Source: an uncultured Eubacteriales bacterium
Lineage (GTDB): Bacteria; Bacillota; Clostridia; Oscillospirales; Acutalibacteraceae
Assembly: GCA_910580045.1 (NCBI GenBank)
Contig: CAJTXF010000007.1
Location: 1-34,357, forward strand
DNA: 34,357 nt
Direction: 5' to 3'
Shown: piece by piece, positions 16,210-22,707 of the stretch
How the letters are laid out: each line of letters starts with the position of its first letter
How positions within the stretch are numbered: the first letter of the stretch is position 1
Translations under genes and position numbers: made by a program
Notes under the pieces: generated by a model
What the model was told of the DNA's origin: nothing
What the model saw: the letters and a program-made list of their open reading frames with translations, nothing else
Database searches by the model: none

Positions 16210-16905
16210 TTACAGCACACCAAACAGCCGGAAGGGCAGCGACGCCACCCAGGTAACGCCCTTGGCCAACACGCTCTCCACCGCGTAGAGCGGCCCGGAA
16301 AACGCCCCGGAGAACATCAGCACAAACAGAACCATGACGAAGATATTCTGATAGCGGTAATAGGCAGCAAGGGCCCTGTCGCTGAGAAAAGCCCCTAAAA
16401 TCCGGGAGCCGTCCAGGGGAGGGATGGGCAGCAGGTTAAAGGCCGCCAAGGTCACGTTAACGGTTACATAATAGCTGAACACACTGAGGATAAAATCAGT
16501 GACCACATTATAGGGGGCGAAGGCCACCATTGTGTAACTGATCAGCGCGCCCACCAGCGCCGCAAGCAAATTGGAAACCGGCCCGGCCAGAGCCACGATG
16601 GCCATATCCCGCTTGGGCTTCTTAAAATAACGGGGCTCCACTGGCACAGGCTTTGCCCAGCCAAACCCGAATAAAAACAGCCACACTGTGCCCACTGGGT
16701 CCACGCTGGCCAGGGGGTTCAAGGTCAGGCGGCCGTCCAGCTTGGCGGTGGGGTCGCCCAGCTTGCAGGCCACCCAGCCATGGGCAAACTCATGCAGGGG
16801 CAGAATGCACAGAATTATAAAAATAATGGCCAGCACCTGGGCGCACACCGCCCAGATGTCAATGGGATAACCTGCTATAATCATCCGTATTACGCTAAAA
16901 ATCAT
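16210..16905 (-). CDS. Site-2 protease family membrane metallopeptidase (M50)
   Basis: A polytopic membrane zinc protease of 231 residues. The zinc-binding motif HEFAH is at 38-42 within a TM segment, and the third metal ligand lies in the NLLPIPPLDGSRI motif (Asp165). The conserved ALAGPVSNL segment is at about 106-113. It is a minimal S2P without a PDZ domain, a form commonly placed directly before scpA in Firmicutes. Substrates are unknown; the family cleaves membrane-embedded regulators. Confidence 0.92.
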   Translation of the reverse strand: MIFSVIRMIIAGYPIDIWAVCAQVLAIIFIILCILPLHEFAHGWVACKLGDPTAKLDGRLTLNPLASVDPVGTVWLFLFGFGWAKPVPVEPRYFKKPKRDMAIVALAGPVSNLLAALVGALISYTMVAFAPYNVVTDFILSVFSYYVTVNVTLAAFNLLPIPPLDGSRILGAFLSDRALAAYYRYQNIFVMVLFVLMFSGAFSGPLYAVESVLAKGVTWVASLPFRLFGVL

Positions 16906-16963
16906 ACTGTAATTCCTTTCTCCTTTTTGCTTTCGCGCCTGCTTTCAAAGACGGCTCTCAAGA

Positions 16964-16992
16964 ATTATAACCTATTTCTTGGAAAAAGACAA
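16964..16992 (-). promoter_or_regulatory. Sigma-A promoter of the S2P-scpAB-gerW cluster
   Basis: On the minus strand, a TTGTCT -35 box (16992-16987) and a TATAAT -10 box (16969-16964) are separated by 17 nt. The promoter lies back-to-back with the rpmB promoter. Confidence 0.8.
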
Positions 16993-17009
16993 TTCCTTTC
17001 AAAAAAAAC

Positions 17010-17038
17010 TTGCAATTTTACCCTTCATCTGCTATAAT
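17010..17038 (+). promoter_or_regulatory. Sigma-A promoter of rpmB
   Basis: A TTGCAA -35 box (17010-17015) and a TATAAT -10 box (17033-17038) are separated by 17 nt, with a TGC extended -10 immediately upstream. AGGAGGTG at 17081-17088 then precedes the rpmB ATG. Confidence 0.88.
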
Positions 17039-17096
17039 TTGTGGTGTTGATTTTCAGAGACATATATTTCCGCCATTTTAAGGAGGTGCAGATACA

Positions 17097-17285
17097 ATGG
17101 CAAAGTGTGAATTCTGCGGCAAGGGCGTTGCGTTCGGTTGTAAGGTCTCCCACTCTATGCGGCACTCCAACCGGGCTTGGAAGCCCAACATCCGGCGCGT
17201 GAAAGCAATTGTGGACGGGTCCCCCAAGCGTGTATACGCCTGCACCCGCTGCCTGCGTTCCGGCAAAGTGACCCGTGCGGTGTAA
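17097..17285 (+). CDS. rpmB: 50S ribosomal protein L28 (zinc-ribbon form)
   Basis: A 62-residue component of the large ribosomal subunit. It is the four-cysteine form, with Cys4 and Cys7 near the start and Cys49 and Cys52 near the end arranged to bind zinc. The conserved central core reads VSHSMRHSNRAWKPNIRRV. It is monocistronic, with its own consensus promoter and a terminator. Confidence 0.97.
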   Translation: MAKCEFCGKGVAFGCKVSHSMRHSNRAWKPNIRRVKAIVDGSPKRVYACTRCLRSGKVTRAV

Positions 17286-17321
17286 CTTTTGCTGCGCCAC
17301 GCCCTATGATTCCAGCAAACC

Positions 17322-17368
17322 AGAGCTGCCGGCCCGTCTTTCGGGTTTCCGGCGGCTCTATTTGTTTT
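17322..17368. terminator. Terminator shared by rpmB and mscS
   Basis: 11-bp arms (17322-17332 and 17349-17359, one wobble) with a further CCCG/CGGG pairing inside are followed by ATTTGTTTT on the plus strand. It overlaps the stop codon of the converging mscS gene by 2 nt. Confidence 0.75.
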
Positions 17369-18200
17369 CCTCCTCCTCTGCCGGGCTTCTGTCCAGATGC
17401 ACATCCAGCTGCGGGAACGGGATGGGCACACCTGCCTTGTCAAAGGCCAGCTTCACTGCCTCCTGCATGGTGAAGTAGAGGTTCCAGTATTCCTCCTGCT
17501 TACACCACAGCTTCATCACCAGGGTGACAGAGCTGTCCTTCAGCTCGCCCACAGCAATCACCGGCTCAGGCACATCCAGGACCCGGACATCCTTCTCCGC
17601 CAGCTTTCGCAGGAGCCTCTTGGCCTTCTGCAAATCAGCGGAATAGGACACCCCATAGCTCAAGTCCAGGCGGCGGGTGCCGTTGGTGGTAAAGTTCACG
17701 ACCACATCTCCTGTGATTTTGGAGTTGGGGACAATCACATCCTTGTTGTCAAAGGTGGCCAGGACAGTGTACAAAATCTCAATCCGCTTGACAGTGCCCT
17801 CATAACCCCCAAAGGCCAGGTAGTCTCCCATCTTGAAAGGCTTGGTAAAAATAATCTGCATCCCGCTGACCAGGTTGGACAGGCTTCCCTGCAGGGCAAA
17901 GCTGGCAGTCAGCCCTGCCGCGCCCAGGGCAGCTATCAAAGAATTGATGTTGATTTGCAGCTGGGCCACAGCGCTGACAGCTGTAACCATCAGGACCACT
18001 GCCTTGACCAGGGAGCCGATGAATCCGGCGACCAGGGGGTCGGCCCGGCCTTTTTTTACCGCGTTTTTGGTTAGCCTGGCAGCGAGTTTGGCAAGCCACC
18101 ATCCGGCAAGGAAAATAAGGGCCGCAGAGAGCAGATTGCCGCCCAGGCCCAAGAGCCATTGCAGAAGACGGGCAGGAAGGCTGGTATCGGGTTGGGGCAT
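17358..18200 (-). CDS. mscS: Small-conductance mechanosensitive channel, MscS family
   Basis: A pressure-relief channel of the cytoplasmic membrane. The 280-residue product from ATG 18200 has three N-terminal TM helices. The pore helix is the Gly/Ala-rich ALGAAGLTASFALQGSLSNLVSG segment, followed by the beta domain with the GDYLAFGGYEGTVKRIEIL and VIVPNSKITGDVVVNF motifs. The open frame begins at 18305, but the ATG at 18200 has a GAGAGGAG ribosome site 7 nt before it and gives the usual MscS length (E. coli 286). Confidence 0.92.
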   Translation of the reverse strand: MPQPDTSLPARLLQWLLGLGGNLLSAALIFLAGWWLAKLAARLTKNAVKKGRADPLVAGFIGSLVKAVVLMVTAVSAVAQLQININSLIAALGAAGLTASFALQGSLSNLVSGMQIIFTKPFKMGDYLAFGGYEGTVKRIEILYTVLATFDNKDVIVPNSKITGDVVVNFTTNGTRRLDLSYGVSYSADLQKAKRLLRKLAEKDVRVLDVPEPVIAVGELKDSSVTLVMKLWCKQEEYWNLYFTMQEAVKLAFDKAGVPIPFPQLDVHLDRSPAEEEENK

Positions 18201-18339
18201 GGAGAACGCTCCTCTCAAAGGCCGGTGTATCCGGCCTGAAACTTTATTTATGATTATACCACCTTTGGAGCGTGAAAAGAAGGAATTCATGGAAAATTTC
18301 CGCAAAATTTATTTTCCCCTGTACCCTGCCGCCCTTTTG

Positions 18340-18348
18340 TGATATAAT
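18340..18348 (+). promoter_or_regulatory. Extended -10 promoter of the MORN-repeat gene
   Basis: TGATATAAT gives a perfect -10 hexamer (18343-18348) with the TGn extension; the -35 region is weak. Transcription from here would start at the left border of the inverted-repeat element at 18359. Confidence 0.5.
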
Positions 18349-18358
18349 AACACTATTA

Positions 18359-18513
18359 GGGCTTGTTTGAAACATTTTCAGGCTGTCTTTTTTGCGCGGA
18401 AGCAAGTGCTTCTCCGTGGATAACCGCAAAAGCTGAGAGGTTCGCTTGCGGTTTCCCCTTACAGTCACCCGCGCCTGAAACAAAAAACATCATTTTCGCT
18501 GTTCAAACGGCCC
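18359..18513. repeat. Nested inverted-repeat element (MITE-like) in the leader of the MORN gene
   Basis: Outer arms are GGGCTTGTTTGAA (18359-18371) and its near-complement TTCAAACGGCCC (18502-18513). A perfect inner pair is TTTCAGGC (18376-18383) with GCCTGAAA (18473-18480). Two more hairpins lie inside: GGAAGC with GCTTC, and CCGC..AAGC with GCTTGCGG. No ORF is present. The left end with flank is identical over 17 nt to 12123-12139. Confidence 0.6.
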
Positions 18514-18547
18514 CTGCTTGCAGGATAGTCACGAGGAGTGGGAGCGA

Positions 18548-20095
18548 ATGGAAAATTATTTTGACGTCTGCTGGGTCTGCTTTCCCCTGCGGGATGGAGT
18601 TGGCTCTGTGCACGGTGAACTGGCCCAGGCCCGTCACCGTTTTTTTACCGGCGCCCGCAAGCCTGTCCGTGTGGACAGCTCGCAGACCCTCAAGGGCTTT
18701 GAGGGCCGTATCCGGGGCCGCATCTCCCGCCGGAGCTTTTATTGGAAAAAGTCCGCCAAGGGTGCTTCCGGGGGAGGTGTGACCCTGGAGGAAGCCTTCG
18801 GCCAAAAGGACGGCTGGGTTCTGGTCACCCGGGATTTGCTGGGTGTGATTGTCAGCCGTACCTATTTTGACAAAGAACAGCGCTGGATTCGCAGTGAGTA
18901 CTACGAGCCCTGGGACTCCGGCTCCCCCCGGGTGATTTTTCTCCCTGGGGAAGACCGCGCCATAATAGAGCGCCAGGACTGGGATGGGAAAAAGTTCCGC
19001 GCCCAGCCGCTCCACACTGCCCCATACCGCTCCGGCACAGCGGCCCAGAGCCTGGTGGACGCCCAATTCGGGCAGCCCCAGCTGATACTCACCACCACCA
19101 AGGGGGAGCTGTGCTGCTGTTCGCAGGCAGAGGCAGAGGAACGGGCCAAGGCCCTGGATAGTGTCACCGGCGGCACCATGGTGCTGATGCCTGCCTGGGA
19201 GGTCCGGGACGGAGAACTGCTGGATGACAGCGAAGGGGACGGCTCTGCAATTACCTTTACCAGCCTGGAGGAGTACGCCAAAATTGAGCCGCCCCATCAA
19301 GAGGAACCGGCCTTTGCAGAGGAAAGCCTGTCAGAGGAGGCCGCGCTTTCCCCTGAGGAAGAGGAGTTCTCCCCTGTGACAGCAGAGGACGTGGAACCCC
19401 TTGAGGAAGCCGCGCCTGAGGGCGCAGAAGAGCCCAGCCTCCCGGAGAGTGCAGAGACAGCCCCAGAGGAGAGTACCGGGGAGCCGGTACCCATGGCCCC
19501 CAGGTATGTAGGCAGTATCCGGCAGGGAAAGATAACCGGCCGGGGCCGCACAGAACAACCCGGCGGGATGACCTCTTACGAGGGCGGGTATCTGGATGGC
19601 AGGCGCCACGGGTTTGGGACGTACTATTATAAGGACGGCAACCTCTGCTATGCGGGCTTCTGGAAGGATGACTGCCGGGACGGGCTGGGGGTCTCCTTCC
19701 GGGATGAGGACCACGCCCTCCATGTGGCTAACTGGAAAGACGGTCAGCCAGAGGGGCTAGTCAGCCTGTTCGACAAAGAGGGCAGCCTGCGGTACAGCGG
19801 ACGGATTGAGAACGGAAAAAAAGAGGGCGCAGGGGTTATGATTAACGGCCGGGACGGCACGGTCTTTGTGGGCCAATGGGCTGGCGGAGAGGCTACTGGC
19901 CTGGGTTCTGCCTTTGATAATGAGGGGCGGCTGCTCTATTACGGCAGCTGGAAGGACGGAAAAAAGCACGGTCACGGGACGGAATTCGACTTTAACGGGG
20001 GCGTAGTCTTCGACGGTGAATTCCGGGACGGCAAATACTACAATGGGGTGCTGTACCAAAAATTGGAGGCTGTGGACTTTTCGGAGACCCGGTAG
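18548..20095 (+). CDS. MORN-repeat protein with an uncharacterised N-terminal domain
   Basis: A 515-residue, apparently cytoplasmic protein without signal peptide or TM helix. Residues 1-240 form a domain I do not recognise (starts MENYFDVCWVCFPLRDGVGS; later Cys-Cys-Cys at about 198-200). Residues about 245-320 are a Glu/Pro-rich acidic linker. Residues about 343-510 contain seven MORN-like repeats of about 23 residues (YEGGYLDGRRHGFG, YAGFWKDDCRDGLG, YYGSWKDGKKHGHG and others). MORN repeats are short beta hairpins often linked to lipid binding or scaffolding. The frame is open from a TTG at 18518, but the ATG at 18548 has a GAGGAGTGGGAG ribosome site. It is monocistronic, and its function is unknown. 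Confidence 0.85.
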   Translation: MENYFDVCWVCFPLRDGVGSVHGELAQARHRFFTGARKPVRVDSSQTLKGFEGRIRGRISRRSFYWKKSAKGASGGGVTLEEAFGQKDGWVLVTRDLLGVIVSRTYFDKEQRWIRSEYYEPWDSGSPRVIFLPGEDRAIIERQDWDGKKFRAQPLHTAPYRSGTAAQSLVDAQFGQPQLILTTTKGELCCCSQAEAEERAKALDSVTGGTMVLMPAWEVRDGELLDDSEGDGSAITFTSLEEYAKIEPPHQEEPAFAEESLSEEAALSPEEEEFSPVTAEDVEPLEEAAPEGAEEPSLPESAETAPEESTGEPVPMAPRYVGSIRQGKITGRGRTEQPGGMTSYEGGYLDGRRHGFGTYYYKDGNLCYAGFWKDDCRDGLGVSFRDEDHALHVANWKDGQPEGLVSLFDKEGSLRYSGRIENGKKEGAGVMINGRDGTVFVGQWAGGEATGLGSAFDNEGRLLYYGSWKDGKKHGHGTEFDFNGGVVFDGEFRDGKYYNGVLYQKLEAVDFSETR

Positions 20096-20099
20096 CATG

Positions 20100-20142
20100 A
20101 AAAAAGAGTTTGGGCATTCCCGCCCAATGGGAATGCCCAAAC
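20100..20142 (-). terminator. Terminator of the small glycine-rich gene, probably shared with the MORN gene
   Basis: Perfect 14-bp arms (20108-20121 and 20129-20142) enclose a 7-nt loop. The A-run at 20100-20105 gives a T-tract on the minus strand, so it is primarily a terminator for the minus-strand gene. It also lies 12 nt after the plus-strand MORN stop. Confidence 0.85.
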
Positions 20143-20167
20143 CTTACGCCTGCCCCTGCCAGCTGTT

Positions 20168-20359
20168 TCAGCGCAGCATTTTCTCCACATCACCAATCAG
20201 GCTGCCCACTGTGTGAATTGCCCGGCTGGCGTTCTTCTTCATGTGCGCTGCCTTGCGGTGACTGCCGCTCATGGCCTTTGTGCCGATTGCCGCCACTGCC
20301 GCGCCGGTCAAAAGCCCCAGGCCCACGCCCTTTGCCACATTCATTGTCTGCTTTGCCAT
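20168..20359 (-). CDS. Small glycine/alanine-rich single-TM protein (YtxH-like)
   Basis: A 63-residue protein starting MAKQTMNVAKGVGLGLLTGAAV. The glycine-zipper hydrophobic segment at about 10-28 should span or associate with the membrane, and the basic remainder ends GSLIGDVEKMLR. The open frame extends to 20422, but the ATG at 20359 has an AGGGAGG site a few nt upstream. The pattern resembles small YtxH-like stress or envelope proteins; the family assignment is tentative. Confidence 0.7.
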   Translation of the reverse strand: MAKQTMNVAKGVGLGLLTGAAVAAIGTKAMSGSHRKAAHMKKNASRAIHTVGSLIGDVEKMLR

Positions 20360-20478
20360 TGCTTCAAACCTCCCTATCCAAATCAAAATTCTGACTAACT
20401 TTAAGAAAGCCGTCAAGCTCATTTTTCCCTCTCCCCTCTCGTTTATGCGAGACCAATTCTTCCACCCGGAGGTCAGCT

Positions 20479-21012
20479 ATGCCGTCTCTCAACATTGTTC
20501 TTGTCGAGCCGGAAATCCCCCAGAATACCGGCAATATTGCCCGCACCTGCGCGGTAACAGGCGCTTCCCTGCATCTGGTGGGCCCCATGGGCTTTGCGCC
20601 CACAGACAAAAAGCTCCGCCATGCGGGGCTGGATTATTGGCATCTCTTGGATTTGCATCTATACGATAGCTTGGACCAGTTTCTGCAAAAAAACAGTGGA
20701 AATTTTTTCTATTTCTCCACAAAGGCTCAGCAGCGGCACTCAGACGCGGTCTACCCGGACGGCAGCTGGCTCTTTTTTGGCAAAGAATCCGCCGGGCTGC
20801 CGGAAAGCCTGCTCTTTGCGCACCCAGAGCGCTGCGTGCGCATTCCCATGATGGATGGGACCAGAAGCCTGAACCTGGCCAACTCGGCGGCAATCGGCAT
20901 ATACGAGGTGCTGCGCCAGTGGGATTATCCAATGCTGCAATGCCGGGGCGAGCTGCGGGAGTATGACTGGGCGGCGGCAAAGTCTGCCAACCCTGGCTCA
21001 GAATACCTATAA
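20479..21012 (+). CDS. trmL: tRNA (cytidine/uridine(34)-2'-O)-methyltransferase
   Basis: A SPOUT-fold methyltransferase modifying the wobble nucleotide of tRNA-Leu isoacceptors with S-adenosylmethionine. The 177-residue product has the full TrmL pattern: LVEPEIPQNTGNIARTCAVTGASLHLVGPMGF, LFFGKESAGLPE, RIPM and RSLNLANSAAIGIYEVLRQ, the last forming the cofactor-binding knot. CCGGAGG precedes the ATG. It is followed after 11 nt by the pentapeptide-repeat gene. Confidence 0.95.
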   Translation: MPSLNIVLVEPEIPQNTGNIARTCAVTGASLHLVGPMGFAPTDKKLRHAGLDYWHLLDLHLYDSLDQFLQKNSGNFFYFSTKAQQRHSDAVYPDGSWLFFGKESAGLPESLLFAHPERCVRIPMMDGTRSLNLANSAAIGIYEVLRQWDYPMLQCRGELREYDWAAAKSANPGSEYL

Positions 21013-21023
21013 GGAGGCGCGGT

Positions 21024-21608
21024 ATGGCGGAAACCTATTTTGAGGGCGAGACCTTTCGGGGGCTGAACTTCTCGGGGGAGCGGTTCGCGGGGCTGACCTT
21101 GGTGGACTGCACCTTCGAGCGCTGCGTGTTCGAGCGCTGTGTGCTGTCCCGCTGCACCCTCACCCAGTGCCGGTTCCTCTCCTGCCGGGTGACAGAGCCA
21201 AAGCTGGAATACAGCCAGGCCAAATTTTTAGAGCTCTCGGACTGCGCCCTGACCAACGTAAACTGGGCCCTGCTCCTGCCCAGCGGCGGCTTTGGGGAGC
21301 CCTTAGAAAAGCTCTCCGGCTGCCGGATGAAGTACAACTATTTCACCAACATGGACTTGCGGCGATTCGACTTTCAGGGGAGTGAGCTCAGCGCCTGCCT
21401 GTTTGGAGACTGCACCCTGACTGAGGCCTGCTTTTTGGGCTGCGGCCTGACGGATACAGAGTTCTTCCGCTGCGGCTTAGAGGGCGCGGACTTCCGGGAG
21501 GCGGTGGGCTATAAGGTGGATGTGCTGACCTGCGGGCTGAAAGAGGCCCGTTTCACCCTGCCGGAGGCGGCAAACCTGCTGAGCAGCTTGGGCATCCGGT
21601 TGGAATAG
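21024..21608 (+). CDS. Pentapeptide-repeat protein (Qnr-like architecture)
   Basis: A 194-residue right-handed beta-helix protein with about 30 tandem five-residue units centred on Leu/Phe, many with Cys at the variable position (CTFERCVFERCVLSRCTL). An irregular loop at about 82-98 (LLPSGGFGEPLEKLSG) separates a short N-terminal coil from a longer one, and the protein ends with an ARFTLPEAANLLSSLGIRL cap. This two-coil-plus-cap layout resembles Qnr/McbG-type DNA mimics that protect topoisomerases, but the similarity is architectural only. AAGGAGG precedes the ATG. It is probably co-transcribed with trmL. Confidence 0.85.
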   Translation: MAETYFEGETFRGLNFSGERFAGLTLVDCTFERCVFERCVLSRCTLTQCRFLSCRVTEPKLEYSQAKFLELSDCALTNVNWALLLPSGGFGEPLEKLSGCRMKYNYFTNMDLRRFDFQGSELSACLFGDCTLTEACFLGCGLTDTEFFRCGLEGADFREAVGYKVDVLTCGLKEARFTLPEAANLLSSLGIRLE

Positions 21609-21632
21609 CGCCAGCGAATATGAGCGAGGTAG

Positions 21633-21860
21633 TTTCGTGGCAAAAAGAGACAGGGCTGCGCTTTTGAGGCAGTGGGAACCCGGATTGCCTGCCGCACCGG
21701 GACTTTGGCCCTGGAATGGCTGTGGGCGAATGTGAACAATGGGAACGCCCGCTCCAAGCGTCTGCTTCAAAGGCTGGGGTTCCAGCAGGCGGCGCCGTTG
21801 CCGGAATCTGACTTCGGCGGCAGGGTGGCAGATGTGACAGTCTTTACCCGGGAGCTTTAA
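21633..21860 (+). pseudogene. C-terminal remnant of a GNAT acetyltransferase
   Basis: The frame is open from 21633 and contains GTRIACRTGTLALEWLW followed by NNGNARSKRLLQRLGF, the C-terminal GNAT signature (N-x-x-S-x-x-L-x-x-x-G-F). It ends in VADVTVFTREL. The acetyl-CoA-binding strand and loop and the N-terminal half are absent, and no ribosome site precedes an in-frame start. A decayed fragment is the simplest reading. Confidence 0.6.
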
Positions 21861-21918
21861 CCCAACGGTTTTCGGTAATCTGTCGGGCTATTTTTCCCAC
21901 AAACATAATTTATTTACA

Positions 21919-21957
21919 AATCCCCTCTTCCTTTGGATGGGGGGATTGTGTTATACT
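21919..21957 (+). promoter_or_regulatory. Extended -10 promoter with an upstream inverted repeat
   Basis: TGTTATACT provides an extended -10 element (hexamer 21952-21957). A 7-bp inverted repeat, AATCCCC (21919-21925) with GGGGATT (21941-21947), lies directly upstream over the -35 region, where a regulator could bind. No T-tract follows, so it is not a good terminator. Confidence 0.5.
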
Positions 21958-21992
21958 AAACATTATAACATCCAGTATGGGAGGGGCCGGAC

Positions 21993-22694
21993 TTGCATTT
22001 TATCGAATTCCAGGACGTATGCAAATTCTACACCATGGGTGGGCAAAAAATTGCCGCCGCGGACCATATCAGCTTTTATGTAGAGCAGGGGGAGTTCTGC
22101 GTGATTGTGGGGCCTTCCGGCGCGGGGAAGACCACGGTCCTCAACATGCTGGGAGGCATGGACGCCTGCGATGAAGGGCGCATTCTGCTGGACGGTGCAG
22201 AAATCAGCGGCTATAACGCCCGGCAGCTCACTGCTTACCGCAGGGTGGATGTGGGGTTTGTCTTCCAGTTCTACAATCTGGTGCAGAACCTGACTGCCCT
22301 GGAAAATGTGGAGCTGGCCAGTGAAATCTGCCCTCAGCCCCTGGATGCGGCTGAGACTCTGCGGGGCGTGGGTCTTGGGGACCGGCTGCAGAATTTTCCG
22401 GCCCAGCTCTCCGGGGGCGAGCAACAGCGGGTGGCTATTGCCCGGGCTCTGGCCAAGAACCCAAAAATCCTGCTGTGCGACGAGCCCACCGGCGCTCTGG
22501 ACTACAACACCGGCAAGGCTGTGCTGGGCCTTTTGCAGGACACCTGCCGGAAGACCGGCCGCACAGTGCTGGTCATCACCCACAACGGGGCCCTGACCGC
22601 TATGGCGGACCGGGTCATCCGCATCAAAAGCGGCAGGGCCATCGCCAACCAGGTGAACCCCTCCCCCACGCCAGTGGAGGAGATTGAATGGTAA
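21993..22694 (+). CDS. MacB/LolD-type ABC transporter ATPase
   Basis: Cytoplasmic ATPase partner of the giant permease that follows. It has 233 residues: Walker A GPSGAGKTT at 40-48, Q-loop FVFQFYNLV, signature LSGGEQQR, Walker B LLCDEPTGALD and H-loop THN. The start is TTG at 21993, preceded by a GGGAGGGGCCGG site; no in-frame ATG is available before Walker A. The permease ribosome site overlaps its stop codon. Confidence 0.93.
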   Translation: MHFIEFQDVCKFYTMGGQKIAAADHISFYVEQGEFCVIVGPSGAGKTTVLNMLGGMDACDEGRILLDGAEISGYNARQLTAYRRVDVGFVFQFYNLVQNLTALENVELASEICPQPLDAAETLRGVGLGDRLQNFPAQLSGGEQQRVAIARALAKNPKILLCDEPTGALDYNTGKAVLGLLQDTCRKTGRTVLVITHNGALTAMADRVIRIKSGRAIANQVNPSPTPVEEIEW

Positions 22695-22707
22695 GGAGGC
22701 GGGCAGA

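Noticed and set aside
21024..21608. Calling the pentapeptide-repeat protein a quinolone-resistance Qnr determinant
   Set aside because: Only the general architecture is shared; specific Qnr residues could not be verified from the sequence alone.
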